In this document: positions 48,452-62,400 of the stretch, piece after piece
Numbering within the stretch: the stretch's first letter is position 1
Layout of the letters: the number at the start of each line of letters is the position of its first letter
Source: Mugil cephalus
Taxonomy: Eukaryota; Chordata; Actinopteri; Mugiliformes; Mugilidae
Length of the DNA stretch: 64,000 nt
Direction of reading: 5' to 3'
NCBI RefSeq assembly: GCF_022458985.1
Contig: NC_061778.1
Span: 8,077,501 to 8,141,500, forward strand
Program-made: the position numbers and the translations under genes
Notes under the pieces: generated by a model
What the model saw: the letters and a program-made list of their open reading frames with translations, nothing else
Database searches by the model: none
What the model was told of the DNA's origin: nothing

Positions 48452-51400
48452 TTAATCGTTGAGAAACCTTTTGGAGTTGTTGTTATGTGTCCCATTCTGT
48501 GCCACATAACTCTTGTTCCGGGGGAAGAAGTCTGCACGGAGCAGGCGGTAGAAATAAATCAGGATCATGATATTCATCAAAATCATGGTGACGAGGAAGT
48601 AACCACCGCGGTCCAGCCAGGTGTAGTTGTGGACGATGTACCAGGTGAGGTAGAACTGGGTGCTCAGACGAAACACGATGTAGGTGAAGAGGTTGGCGAG
48701 CTTGTTGATGTGGTACATGGACGAGGACTGAGCGCCCGCCAGCTTCAGCATCAGCCTCAGGTGAAGGGTGACGCTGTTGACCTCCACAAAGAGAGCAATT
48801 ACAGCACCGGCAACGTACAGCTCAGTGTAGAGGGCGTACAGGAAACACCAGACCACCTGAGGAAGAGACGATATAGGATGTGTGACACTGCTCATTAATT
48901 GACACAGTTAACTAATTAATGAGGTTGTCTTTGTTGTATCAAATACATTGTGTGGATGTTTTGCTTGAAGCAAACTTTCTCAAGGAACTGGGTTCAGTTC
49001 AAGGATCTGATTTTGTTTATTTATCTATCTTGTTCCCGTTTTCTGTCTTGTGACTTCATGTTTTATTTTGAAAAATAACTCTCCTCTAGTTTCAGGTCAC
49101 TTGCCCTTCAGTCATGTGTCACTGGTCTGTCTTCCCTGATTCCTGATTCCTGATTCCTGTCGTACACCCAAGTCTGCACTTCAAGCCACAGCTATGTCGG
49201 TACACGTTGTCCTTGTTTGCTGCTATTTCGCATTGTGAGTGGCTTTTTGTGTGCCTCCTTCTGGAGTGATTTTGCTTCCCTGCCTGACATCTAGATTTCC
49301 TGAATGTTAGGACATGTAGGACATTTAAATGTAAATACTTGAATCTTCACAATGTAAATAAAATGACGGTTATTTCTGAATTTGTTTGTTCAGTGTACTT
49401 AACTTAATTAACAATTAAACCATTTTCACAAAAATCAACAATACAGCTACTATATCCAATATTTAAGTTAATATTTTCTCACACATAAAACAAACTACAA
49501 AATCATTTGTCCCTGTGTGTCTTTCAAAGTGAAAGTATAAAACAGGTCACAGGTTACTTCATATTACATTAGCCTAACACAACAGAGACTCGGTTATCTT
49601 ATCTGAACCAGAAATGCAACCTCAACTGAATTGTAAAGAAAGAAGAGCCACAGGCTTCTCATCTTACCAGCACGTGGTGGAGTAAGAATTCCCATGATCC
49701 TCTTGCATGTCCCGTCAGGATGATATCGCCTGCATCTTGCACAAAGTATCCTGAGAAGAAAGACGCAGACGTACATCAGACACTGCTTTTATCAATGCAA
49801 TGAATCTTAAACCTAAATACAACTTGAATTGAAGGTACCATCATCTAATCCTAGTTTAAGACGTGATCTGTGAAACCAACTGAACGCTTCAAACTCTTGC
49901 GAAGGCGACAGCTGTTGTATGCACTGCAACCAACATTAAAACTTGAATAACTTGATTCAACCCTCCTCCTTTTCTGTGGTACAGGTTCACTTTGTCGCCA
50001 CTCTCCCGCCCTCACTGTTCACCCTTGTTGTTTTGATACTTCTGCTACTTCCCGTCGTCTTCTGACCCTGTGTCAGAAGACTGGCTGACTGACTGCAACT
50101 GAGGTCTGTTTTTTCCCCATCACACACTAACAGATTTCTGTGCAAACATATTGACTGTCCCCTACTAATGCAGACTGGTACAGACTGACTGGGAATCACC
50201 GGTAAAATCTGGCAAAAAATACTGACTGGTAGCCAGTACAAAAAAAAAACAAAACAAAAAAAAAAAACGGCAGCCCCTATTTTTGCCATACTTCGCTACA
50301 TTGTTTGCACTTTGCACCACCTCCAGTCTAACTGTAATATTACCCGAGGTGGCAAAATTACTCAGTCGACTCGACAGATGTGTTTGCCTACCAAACATTT
50401 ACCTTTTGCTCCTTGATGTTTGCATTAGACTAGCGTAGCCACGAGTGATCGAATGCAACAGTAAATAGGACTATCACCTACTACCTGCAAGCATGTATCC
50501 AAAGACCCACTCAAAAAATAACGCAGAATTTATTTTTGCACCACAGTGCAAGCTTTCTGTCTGTCACTTGTTGTTAATCAAAGTGTCATCTGTAGACAAA
50601 GAATCGGTGTTTGCTGAGCTAACCTGACAACAGTGTTAAATGCCTCTCGTCATCATTACTTGCAGTTGATGCAAGCTAAACAATTCTAAACATGTCCACA
50701 GACATTAAACCGTGGATTGACTAAGAGTGACTAAGAGTCCTTTTGTGCCCTCTGTATAAGCGGCACACTGTGGCTAGCGAGACACACAAACACCCCCTAT
50801 GTCAAAGAATATGACCTCCACTGTCTACTGTGACCAGCCTCGGTGGAGTTAAAATCTGTTTGCAGTTGTTAGGGCATATCTCCACAGATTTGTGTCTTCA
50901 TGGTAACACAAAGATGCACACAGGACCAAACCCAATACAGTAGAGCTGAACCAGACCACCGCATCCTGAGGGGATTATCTTCAGTGCCCATGGAGATGGA
51001 GATGAGAGGCTCATTCGTCAGTTTTGAGAATCAGGTGAGAGGGGGGAGGATCTTTAAGTTGTTTTTCCAGCAACCTGAAAAGTGGCAGTTTTTTGTCCCC
51101 GGGATCATAGTAGGAGGAGGGCACTCAGCTAAATTCACTTTTGAATAAGACAATGTTTGTCAATCAAACAGCACCGCCACATTTTCTATATACTAATTAT
51201 ATGCAATTATTCTTTTGAGCAAAAGTGCTAAACAGTTTCTGGTTTCAGCTTCTGAAATGTAAAGATACACACTTCAGTTTTACGCGTTTCACACAGAAAA
51301 CAATTCATAGACCAATAAAGACGCGCCTTGATAATGAGCATCTACCAGTTCTGAATGAATGTTTGTGAGTGGCCTTTGTTTGTCTATAGTGTAATTACTT

Positions 51401-52505
51401 CCCATGATGTGTTTACTGACCTGTGGAGACGCAGACGAGCAGGTAGGACAGAGGGGTGTGATACGAGTGGATGTTTTTCAGCGTCTCGGGCCAGACCACC
51501 ACACTGGAGAGAGATACACGTTAACATTTTATTTACTACCTAGATAAACTATTTTTGTCTGTAGATAAAAACTACTATGTCCACATTTTTCTTTGTCACT
51601 TTTCTCATGTTTGACAAAAGGGTCACGCCTCGAAAAAAAAGCAAAGGTTTCTCTGCGCCCCCTCCTTGTATAAACAAACCAATATGGAGTTACTATGAGC
51701 AAATGACTTAAAGTCCTGAAGTTACACTTAAAGCAAATAATAAAATCCTTATGTTTTTTACTAAACTGCAGCTCTCAGCGGCTGCTTACACATTTATTAC
51801 AGAAGCAGTAAAATGTGAGCGCAGACAGAAGTTCCATCTTGATCCCACTGAAAATATGTTACGTGGTGAGTAATGAGCTCAGGCCTGCCCCTAAAACAGT
51901 AGGTTGTCGAATGCTTTCACAAGGATCGTTATACCAGCAGGTTTTTCCAGTTGATACATCTGAAGTCTGTTGCCTCAGTGACCCAGGCTGCTGGCCCAAG
52001 ATTGAAAAGATTTGCTTATTTGCAAACTTCTGAATACGTTCGATGGCACAAACACCAACAAGATCTGTGTGCAGGACTCCACTGTACAGTGGCATTTCCC
52101 TCCCCACTTAAAAATGCCATTGTCTCCCCCGTCCCTCACCCAGTCTGAACATACCCTTTTTCTCCTAGTTGCCACAGACTGTCACTGCTTCACACACACA
52201 CATGCACACACACCTACACACAGCACATGATGTGGACTCTGAATAGACAATGGTGTCCCAGTGAGGACAGACTGATGTTTACACTGGATGGTGACTTACC
52301 AAGTCAGGGCCCAAGTCCCAGTCAGTAGGGAGTGCACCAGAGACACTGAGAGGTTCCTCCACTTCCAGGAGCGAAACTCATCTTGCTGCACCAACTTGGG
52401 AACGGGCAGATCTTGCAGCAATCGGTGGGTCACCCTGAAAAGCAGAGAGCACACCAGTACTGAGGGGCCTGGGTGGCTCTTCAGCACAGGAAGCAGGGCC
52501 TCCAT
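48452..52505 (-). CDS. tlcd1: TLC domain-containing protein 1
   Basis: Four exons (52505-52300, 51503-51421, 49750-49668, 48856-48452) join to 258 residues plus stop; human TLCD1 is 247. It is a multi-pass TLC-fold membrane protein. TLCD1 and TLCD2 limit incorporation of long polyunsaturated fatty acids into phospholipids and so tune membrane fluidity. Recognisable blocks are FRSWKWRNLSVSLVHSLLTG, YLLVCVSTGYF, GSWEFLLHHVL, VEVNSVTLHLRLMLKLAG, INKLANLFTYIVFRLSTQFY and IYFYRLLRADFFP. Hydrophobic segments recur throughout. The start ATG at 52505 has G at +4 and A at -3. TLCD2 was considered: the NSxxLHLR string resembles it, but the N-terminus, the RLLRADF C-terminus and the rab34/nek8 neighbours favour TLCD1. 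Confidence 0.9.
49136..49160. repeat. Short tandem repeat (TGATTCC)3
   Basis: Three head-to-tail copies of a 7-bp unit inside tlcd1 intron 3. Confidence 0.85.
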
Positions 52506-53399
52506 CCTCTTCACCCCACCCCGCGCTCCTGCTGTCTCTGGGCGTTTGCACGAGTCAACCGGCCTCTGTCACTGCTTTCAATGCGTTCTCGTCCCGGTTG
52601 ATAGACAGATATGTGCGGTATGTGATGGAACTGTTGTCCAGACAAGGAGTCTGCAGACAGAGAGTGAAGACGATGCCGGAGCTGAAGTAGTTAATCCTCC
52701 GTTTTAAGTTTTGTTTTTTTCTTATCTCCACAGAGTTGATGTCCGACTGGTGATGCAGCCCTTGTTTTATTCCCACGTTTTCTGCGTTCCGAGTCGGGAG
52801 AGGAGGGCATGGAGGGGATTCCCGAAAGAGCTCATTCCAGGGCGACGCTGTTTGTGATCACACTGCGCCTTGTAATATTGTGCGTGCCGCCGCTCTCAGC
52901 TCTCAGCCCGCCTGTCTACGCAGATTGCTGGGGGAGTGGTGGAGCAGGAGCTGGGTGGGCGGTGTCGCTGCTGCTGCGCCCTCAAACCACAGAAACAAGG
53001 AAGGGCTGAGATCATGTTACGCAAGTGAAAAAATCGCAGAGCAGGGATCCTAAAGATTTTGAGCTTATAGAAAAAGACCTATGCGAAGAAATGTTGGCTG
53101 GGAAGGGCCAGGGTTTCTCCTTCATACGCGCATGTACGTTGCGCATATTTTCTGCATTTTATGTGTGAAATACCCAAATCTTGATCATTCTGCCTTGTGT
53201 AATCATAAACGGTCTCAGTTTATGACATCTTTACTCCATGATATTTCTTTCGTGACACTTCAGTCAGCTGAAATTGTGGAAAGGTGACTTTAAACTCAAA
53301 TATATATATTATTAATATTTTTTCTTCATTTGAACTTTGAAACTTAGAAGTACTTTTATGAACTTCATGGGACTTCATTAAGAACATTCTCTTCATCTG

Positions 53400-53500
53400 C
53401 TTTGCTCCAGTCAGGTTTGACACGGGTGGGATCCCACATGGGTCTATTTTAGGTCCTCTTTAATTTTATCTTTTCAGGCTGATCAATGACATAAGAGGCA
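53400..53500 (+). mobile_element. LINE reverse-transcriptase relic, copy 1
   Basis: Translates in part as GGIPHGSILGPL followed by a stop. This is the GVPQGSILGPLLF-type motif of L2/CR1-like reverse transcriptases, inactivated. Confidence 0.5.
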
Positions 53501-53839
53501 GCCATTACAGTTGCAGTGCCATAATCAGGTTCTTAAAAATCTGTCTTGAGATGAGATTAGTTCCCCACAACTCATATTAAAGCTCAGTGTGCAGCTTAGT
53601 GATGGTGACCACAAGATATTCATTATCTGGTTTTTAGTCACTGTTTGTGTAAATTTGATTGCATGCCTTTCTATATCTTTTGGAAAGAAACCTCACTTGA
53701 AACTTAATGGTATATGTGGACAGCAGAGAAACAATACAACTGCAGATGTGGAAATAGAGGAGTAGCAATAAACAATAAATACTATTTTTTTAGTAATTAG
53801 CTGGAAAATCAGTCAATAACTAAGGACTTTCTTCACATG

Positions 53840-53945
53840 TTTTGCTATAGTAAAGTTTGACACCTGTGGTGTTCTGCCTGGAACAACTTTAGGTCCTCTT
53901 TTGTTTTGTGTTTTCATGCTGGTGCTGCTCAAATCAGAGTAGAAA
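53840..53945 (+). mobile_element. LINE reverse-transcriptase relic, copy 2
   Basis: Translates in part as GVLPGTTLGPLLF, the same motif as the fragment 440 bp upstream and with similar flanks (TTTGCT..AG..AGTTTGACAC), so the two are related copies. Confidence 0.5.
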
Positions 53946-55867
53946 CTCTTGCATAATGAAACTTTAAATCAAGTTCACGCTAATTCAAGTGCTCATAGCT
54001 GCAGTCCAATGAATCCTTATAATCGGTCTCAAACTGGGATTAAATAATCATCACAACTCCCGTTGTGATTGTCAACAAAAGATCCATCATCAGACTTTTG
54101 AACAATTTGTGCATGTGCATTTTCCATTTGATTACATGGTTTGATTTTTTTTTTTCTTTGTTGTTCTGTAATGACATTCACCTATAGCTTTGTATACCCT
54201 GTTCAGACCAGGTATAAGCATCTGTCCTGGTCCTGGATGATTCAATTACAAACACGCACACCATTTAGAGGTGACCACATTACTTTAGTTGCTTCTTTAA
54301 CAGCCACATCCAAAGTAACTGTGCTGGTACTGTAAACACTGGCATGACTGATGATATAAGCGTTCACATCTTTCATGTGTTAGCAGCATAACAACAAGAA
54401 TCCTGTATGTTAAACAAGATCGCCCGCTTTCTACGGTAATAACTCTTTCCATAAACACAACATAGCTCTCATTCCCCACAACTGGCCTCTCTGCAGTCCA
54501 GTTAGAGAAAAGACAGTGAACACCCTCCATACTGATGTACATTACCACCAGTAAAATGCAAACACACATTTATTCAGTGAAGAGTTTACTCACAACTTAT
54601 GTGAATAGACATGTAGATAACTCTTTCTCATGTTTATTCCATTTTAATGATGATATGGAGTGATATAAAACTGACAGAGAAATCAAATTCACCCCTTCAT
54701 CATCGTCTTTGTTCAGTCATATTCACAGTTTATACGTGTTAAAGTCTTTGTTTTCATTAATTAGCTCATGAAACAGTGAGCACTAGCCAATAAGGGGATT
54801 GCGGACATCTTTTTTTGCATGTCACCCAACCTCCTCTTTTCCCTTATGGCTTCTTAACTCTGTAAAAGCGCATGGCTGCCATCTATCTTCAGAAAAACAT
54901 TATGTAGGCTGCAGGATGAAAATACACCACCAGATGGCAGCAAAACCTCATGTGTAGAACACACTAACAGAGGCAACTCTCTCCAAAAATCCTCCAGGAG
55001 GACACACCTCTCTGTGGAAGGTGTTGTTCAGACATGCTGGAACATTCCTGATCATTAATAAACCTGCAGTGGCTTTTATAGAAATCATTCAAGTACACTG
55101 CTTTCCATGAAATTCAAGTAAGGATCAATCAAATGCTCTTTTTATTTATAAATGAATGAGAATTCACGGTGAAATATGAACCATATAATTAATCTGCTTT
55201 TATCCACAGAGAGTAGACCTCTCTGTAACAAAACACCCTGCAGTTAGAGCGATAAATGCAATTTAATACTGCAGCTTCTGTTTCCTGGTCGCCTCCTCGC
55301 TGTGGTTATTTTAGCGTTGTGTGAGACAGGTTGATAACCTTTTGCTCCCATTGTTTTTTAAAAAAAATCACTATATCCTGTAATCCTGTAATTCTTCACA
55401 GATCACATATTCAAAGAGAAATACTTCCGCCATCAGATATAAAAGGTTTCATACAGGAGACTCTGCTGCTGTTGGTGTCTTGGGAAGGTCTTCCAATATC
55501 ATACGATGTGTATGAGAGGGGGAATCTTTGTGTCTGACTCAGAGCTGAATCATATTGATCTGGGGCTTATTTTTCTTTCCCCTGAGGCCAGTTGAGAAAC
55601 TGTGGTGTCTCAGTCGAGAAAATCTAGAGGTTAATTGATTTCCAGTGAGTGCATCATAAATGGTCAAACAAAAACAGGCCTGTCTTGAACTGGAAGATAC
55701 TCAGTTTCATGGACAGCCATGAAAGTGGCACCGATGCTTCCAGAAAAAGTGTCAGTGTATACTGATTCCTGTAGTTTTAATACTTAATCAATTAGCTTTT
55801 GCCCATACTAAGTTTTCCTTCCAGTTGATCATACTGTAGGCGCTAAAGTCTGAACTATATAATTATC

Positions 55868-56098
55868 GTATGGGCAGCAGTAGCTGAGGATTGTATGATT
55901 GTTTGGTGGTGGTCGGAGAGGCCGTAGGCGGGTACATTTCTGTCAGCCTGCCCCAGGGCAACTGTTACCGAGGTAGTTTACCACCCCCAGGGTGTGACTG
56001 TGTGAGCAAATGAATAATGTATCCAATGTAAATGTCTTTGAGTGTCTATGATAAAGCACTACATAAATGCTGATGCATTATTATAATTATTATATTGC
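55868..56098 (+). mobile_element. SINE-like dispersed repeat
   Basis: Contains GGGCAGCAGTAGCTGAGGAT, GAGAGGCCGTAGGCGGGTAC, CCACCCCCAGGGTGTGACTG and GCACTACATAAATGCTGATG. This is the usual string of blocks in a very common fish interspersed repeat that ends in an ATTATT tail. Confidence 0.5.
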
Positions 56099-56673
56099 AG
56101 AAGAAGAAAAGATGTGCAAAGAGCAGAGAGAAGATACGTCTGTTTTGCATTTGTCTGCAACAGTTTTAGTTATAAACTGTCCAATCATTTTTAGGAATAC
56201 CTTCACCTCACATTTCTTCATGACTGTTCAGTCTAGGATTTGGTCAAGTGACCGTGGAGCATGAATTGTTCACCTAAAAGACGGAAATAGAGCATATCTC
56301 TGAAGAATGGGTGGAGTTGATTTGGGCCAGAGTTGCAAACCATCACCAGACTCCAATATTCTCACATCCATTTTTCACTGTAGTTTTGACAAGCTGTTGC
56401 ATCATTTTTTTCCCCAGTTTGCTTCCTTACATATGCCCTCCACTAACTGCTATAAATCTCTAACACTGATTCATCAGTACACATAACTTTATTTTATTAA
56501 AATACCTCTGTGTTTGATCAACCTAAGTGTTTTGTTCTTGTTTAGCCTCTATAAAAGGTGTTTTGAGACACTACTCATACTCATTTAACTCTTTTAAAAG
56601 GACGTTTTGGTCAGTTTTCTATCTCTCAGTGAACAAACCTTGACGAAGAGATCATCCTCCATTTGAGAGTAGA

Positions 56674-57159
56674 TGTGTTTCCATTACAGTTTTTCACAAA
56701 ATAAAAGCAATGTTTCTGGAATTTTGATAAAGTACATACAAATTTCGCTTTGTACATGTTTCCATTGAAAGTTGTTTTGCGAATGAGCTGTAACTTTCTG
56801 AAATTCTCGCCACGCAAGTCTTCGCTTTGAGGAAATGAACTTCAAATGAACTGGTTACATGAATCCCTGCGTCATTAGTGATGCTGGTGACGAGGAAATG
56901 CGAAAAAGCGTTTCCATTGTACTTTTGCGATTAACTTTTATATTGATATGTTTGAAAAACCACCTCAAGAGAGTGTAATTCCAGTGTAATTTGAGAGGTT
57001 GTTTTTTTTTTCAAAATGTAGTTGTTTGCATTACCAATTTTTATCTTGATATCTGGGTTTTGTGCATTTCTAGAGGTAATGGAAATACAAAGTGAAGTCT
57101 CACGTGACCAGAATTTCAGAAACATTGCTTTTATTTTGCAAAAAAATAATGGCAACACA
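56674..57159. mobile_element. MITE-like element with about 50-bp terminal inverted repeats
   Basis: The left end (TGTTTCCATTACAG, then CAAAATAAAAGCAATGTTTC at 56698-56717) is the reverse complement of the right end (GAAACATTGCTTTTATTTTG at 57119-57138, then AATGGCAACACA) with few mismatches. It has internal TTTCCATT repeats and no coding capacity. Confidence 0.65.
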
Positions 57160-59369
57160 GCTTATAATTCTCTGGCATCTGATTACTGGCCTATAACAAT
57201 GCACAGCCTTCCATATTTCTTGTAGAGTTTACATATCAGAGCTTTTAAATGTTTCTAGGTGTTGGCCTTGTCTGGGTAGATCTAGATAAATGTCAAATGC
57301 TTGAAATGTCATGTGTCAAAATGGATCACTTAAAGATATGTAAGATAAAGATGTATCTGTGCTAAAACAACTTCCTCGCCCACAACTCCCTGCTACGTGG
57401 CTTGACAAACCTTCGCAGATTAAAGGCACATAATCCTCTTCATGCATAGCTTCATACCTGTGGTTCAATACCAGTTTCACTGACCTCCGCAGCACATTCC
57501 TGGACACTGACTGTCTACATATCTGCAGCTGACAGCATGGGAAATATGTCACTAAGCTGGTCTTAGGAGTGGCATATACACTTCAGGTCTCCTTAAGGTG
57601 CTCTTTTGTTGAGACACTATATCCCTGAGAATGAGCAAACCATTGTTTGTCACAGCTCATACCTCCCTCCATTCAACTTCATTTAAAAAACTGCAAATTG
57701 TAGGGGCAGCTTCAGTTACATGCAGATGACTGTTTGGGGTGATGTGTCATTATTTCAAACTGATGATGATAGTGGAGGTATGTGCTTCAGCACAGCACAG
57801 AGTGGGCTTTGTAACAGCACAAGGCATTTATTATCCCCACCGTGACAGAGAGGGGAAATGGTGCTAATGTAGCTCCCTTCCTGCTTATCTCAGACAAGGG
57901 GAAGGCGCTTCATAATCACCAGGTGTCTGGACGTAAGGCTGCGGGATCCGAAGCTCAAGACGCTGCTCTAATCGCATCTGTCTCACTGGTTGTCTCACAT
58001 TTCACTTTACACTTCAGCTTCCTCGCATGACTGTGCAGCCGGATGTTTCACTGAAGACTTTTTTGAAATTATTATTCTATATTATTATTCTATTTGATTG
58101 GATATGATTAAGCTACTAGGCCATCTATCTATCTAGAAAAGCACAGATGATGTTCTCAATCAAAGGTAGTAAATTTGTTATCTAAAATGTTTGCCACTTT
58201 GCAGGGAGGAGGTCAAAGTTCAGACCAGAAACAGTAGAAATTAAATAAAGCCAGGCATTAAAGTATTCTTGGCTGAAGTATGTTCTTTCTTTGCTGCACA
58301 ACTACTCAACTCAACTCCAGTTGGCTGATGTCAGAAATATGGCGCAACACTAGTGCAAAGACATTTCCATCTGCGAGTCACCTCATTAACACAGTGAGGA
58401 AACGCCTAGGACAGGAAGAAATTGTGTTATGTTTCCTATTATCATGTTGATTTTTTTTTCACACTTTTAGGATGTCAAACTTAAATAATTCGACTTTAGT
58501 TTAAATATCTACTAAACCACAAATACATGTGTCAGGAAGTGTTGCACTTTGTTTGCACGGTTTATTTTCACACTTCTGACTTATCTAAGTGTTATTTAAC
58601 AAAAGCAAACCACCAATTTAACATACAGTTTGGCTACAAATCAAGACTGCTTGTTAAATACATTCTAAACGCATTTATTCATACAGTATATCGCAGGGGT
58701 GATTCTAGGGTCAGAGCTTTAGGGTTGCTGTAATTGTCAAAATGCTCTGTCACAAAGCTGTCATTTGGTCTAAAAACAAAGAAAAGAAATTGCATGTAAA
58801 TGGGAAGATGAAGTGGGAACAATAAGTGCAAAGCAAATTCAAAGATATTAAGGTCACTAAAGATAGGCTACCCTGTCTAAGAGACATTATTCCATCCTTT
58901 GTCTCTCCTTTTGGACTGAACAGACCAGGCAGACAGGCTCTTAGTAAGATAACCCCCTGAATCCCACTGTATGTTAAAACTACATACTTTCTTGTCCTGT
59001 TTTTTTTTTTTTGTTTTTTTTTTTGGTCGTCATCCTATTGTAGGCAAGCCTAAAACAAACAAACAAACCAAAAAAAAAATGGTGTTTCAATTCTTATTTT
59101 TAGGGGTGCTGGGACAAAGATTTGGGGTGCTAAAAATGGGCTAGACATGCTTAATATATGCCATTCTGCCATCATTATAGCGATATTATTTTATTCTTTC
59201 TGTGTCTTTCTCTGATTGTCTCACCTGTGGCTGTAAGCGTAGATTCAAACACTTTTAAACGACCGTGTGTTATGAGTTCATTTCTCTGGGAGCTTTCCTC
59301 CAGTCAGTAGGCCTCTGGAAAATTTTCGCCCTTTTTGTCCCTCCTTCGCTACCGTAGCTGTGGGGTCGG

Positions 59370-59382
59370 GTTGCCTGGAGAC
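59370..59382 (+). promoter_or_regulatory. nek8: X-box-like RFX motif in the nek8 promoter
   Basis: GTTGCCTGGAGAC fits the RFX X-box pattern GTNRCC, short spacer, RGNNAC. It lies 37 bp upstream of the nek8 ATG. RFX factors drive ciliary genes and Nek8 is a ciliary kinase; function is inferred. Confidence 0.5.
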
Positions 59383-59418
59383 GGCGGAACCGTTCGGTTA
59401 TGGTTAGGAGCAGCAGCG

Positions 59419-62400
59419 ATGGAGAAGTACGAGAAAATCAAAGTAGTTGGAAGAGGAGCTTTCGGGTAAACCTTACTTTACTCACACTTCTTTTAGGTTT
59501 TATGTAACATAAGTGTGTCTCTTTGAAAATACTAAACTGTCTGGATTGAGCCCAGGAAAGTCAAACTCCGCAATGTCTCCAAAAAAAAAGAAAAAAGAAA
59601 AAAAAAGTAACGGAATGTTTCTGCGCAGCCTGAAGAAGAAGACATGTCTGGAGAAGTAACGGAGCATTTGACTAAGTTTATACAAACTATTTAACGTTAC
59701 AGATCTAACATATTGAAGAGCTCCAACCCCAAAACGTGTGTTTTTTTCTTTACTAAAGCCTCTTCAAGTTATTACATTGTTATATAACAGTAGTTACACT
59801 TTAGCTGTATGGTTAACGTTACAGCAGAACTTCACTTTAAAAATACTTTAAATAAAGTATTTACATCAAAAATGTATCTATATATAAATGTAGGTTACAT
59901 TTGTCTTCGGAGAGTAGTTCATTAGTTCATCCCGTTTGTAGATTACGTTGTATATTTTAAGATAGATTAGGTAGATTTACAGAGATACTTTTGCATTTTT
60001 GTCTGTCAATCTACACTCAATCACATAAACATGATTTTACACCCTGGAGAGGTGGCAGGTTGTCTGTCACAGGCCTGACACAGACACACAAACAACCATT
60101 CACACTCTCATGCACACCTACAGGTTATTAGGAATCACTATTTAAAACTAAAACACTATTTAACAAGCATTTCTTTGGACCGTGGGACTGTGCCAGTACT
60201 TAACTTGAGTAATCTTAATCGCACAACATGTCATGTTGTTTGGGGAGTTTAGGGACTGAAGTGATCCTGAGCTCCCTAGTCTCTGTATTGATGGATGCTC
60301 ACTGCTCCAAGTGTGCTATTTTTTTTTTTTTTTTTTTACAAATGAATGGACGTAATGATGAGAAGAAATTTCCCTACTGTGATCAAATAAGGGATACTAT
60401 GCTGTGATTTCTCACGGCTTTCCTGTGTTGGCACGTCCCATCTCAGAATTTGCCTTAAAGGTTAATGCAACACCATACCCAAGTACATTTTTAACTCAAA
60501 AAAAAAAAAGGACTGAAGTATTTTACATTTCTATTTCACGTTTCTTTTTCCCTATATTGGCTGTTCCTCAGACCGAATATGATTTTTGTCTGTCAGAGTC
60601 TAGCCAGGGCTCCTTAAGCTAAATCTAAACTGCCACAAATCATCCTGCTATTCCTTTTCAAATCTCGTTTGTCTTCACTTTCCTCTCCTGTCAGGATTGT
60701 TCACCTGTGCCGCAGGCGCAGTGACGACGCCTTTGTGATCCTGAAAGAGATCCCAGTGGAGCAGATGTCACGAGACGAACGTCTGGCAGCTCAGAACGAG
60801 TGTCAGGTGCTGAAGCTGCTTAACCACCCGAATATTATAGAGTACTATGAGAACTTCCTGGAAGACAAGGCCCTCATGATAGCAATGGAATATGCTCCAG
60901 GTAAGCTCACTGTAATATCTGGTTACAAGACCCCCTTTTGTTCATTGTACAGACGTTTACTTTTCCCAGGATTTAGTGCTGTGTGCTGCTTCATAATCTT
61001 TCTGTTCCCATGTCAGTCCTGAGATGTTGTATATGGGAACATACAATATTATGTCTCAGAGTATGAGGTTGTGTTGTTACATGCAATGTAATCAGGTAAC
61101 TGCAATGTGAATAATATAGATTACTATATCTAAGTCTAGAACCCAGAAATTGTGAAGCTTTTTCCTCTTGAGACTCTTAGAGGTCAGGACTGTATTTGTA
61201 AATTACCCTTTCTCATCCAGGTAGTTGCTTGTTTGGAAGTGGAACCATTACAAATTATTAATATACTGATAGTGGTTTTATATGAATACAAATGATTCTC
61301 ATCATCAAACATGAAAGCTGTGGTGGTTTATTTTTGATGTCTTTCCCCACCTCTTTGTTTTATTCATTTGTTATTGTATGTCATGATAATCCTACTATTT
61401 TCATAGTCTTTTTTTAGTCCTCCTGTGTAAGTCTTCTCTTATTTAAAAGAGACATACTTTTACCTTTTTACATGTCAAACACACTTCATGTTACTTGGCT
61501 TTTATAGTCTCATGGATGGTGGCTGATGGAGACCGCAGAGTTCAGTTCTACTTTAAGTTCATACCTTGAAACAATAATCATTAGCTTATCCATCCAAGTT
61601 ATCCATAACTTGGTTTCAAAAAGTCTGAAATGTGACAGATAAACATAAATATGATTATTTACATAGTTAGATGATCATATTGTGGATCTCCATTTCTTTG
61701 ATGCCCACATTAACATTTCAACAGTTTATCAAGGCCTACTCTCAAATCCATCTCTAACTGGTTTTGATATCATCATCTCACTGCTGTTCAGACACTCAAC
61801 TAATGAACGTAAATCATCTTTTTCTTTCCTTTCTTTTCATTTTCTTCATGCAGGTGGGACCTTGGCAGATTACATCCAGAAGCGCTGTAACTCCCTGCTG
61901 GATGAGGACACCATCCTGCACTTCTTTGTACAGATCCTGCTCGCTCTGTACCACGTGCACAACAAACTAATCCTGCACCGTGACCTCAAGACACAGAATA
62001 TTCTTCTGGACAAGCACCAGATGATTGTCAAAATCGGTGACTTTGGCATCTCCAAAATCCTCGTCAGCAAGAGCAAAGCCTACACCGTGAGCTGATTTTA
62101 GAACTGCGTTAATTATAGAGTATAGGATATGTTGACTACATGTGCTAGCATGAATTAATTCCTCATTTTGTCACTCTAAAGGTGGTCGGGACGCCTTGCT
62201 ACATCTCCCCTGAGCTGTGTGAAGGAAAGCCATATAACCAGAAGAGTGATATCTGGGCTTTGGGCTGTGTGCTGTATGAGCTGGCGAGCCTCAAGAGAGC
62301 CTTCGAGGCTGCTGTAACACAATGATTACTTTTTTGGATGTCATGATAATACTACATTTGTGTTAACTTTCTAAGTATTATTCCCACTGAATGTATAATA

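Larger units (their letters stand above)
52506..59369. other. Intergenic between tlcd1 and nek8, repeat-rich
   Basis: A divergent 6.9-kb gap. The first 500 bp are GC-richer and probably hold the tlcd1 promoter and 5' UTR. The remainder shows decayed transposons (listed separately) and simple repeats, including poly-T/A near 59000-59080. No coding exon recognised. Confidence 0.5.

Noticed and set aside
48485-48898. 137-codon plus-strand frame
   Set aside because: Exactly antisense to the last exon of tlcd1, whose minus-strand frame encodes the recognisable TLC domain.
54640-54680. C/D box snoRNA (ATGATGA and CTGA boxes)
   Set aside because: The boxes are only about 20 bp apart and lack a terminal stem, too short for a snoRNA.
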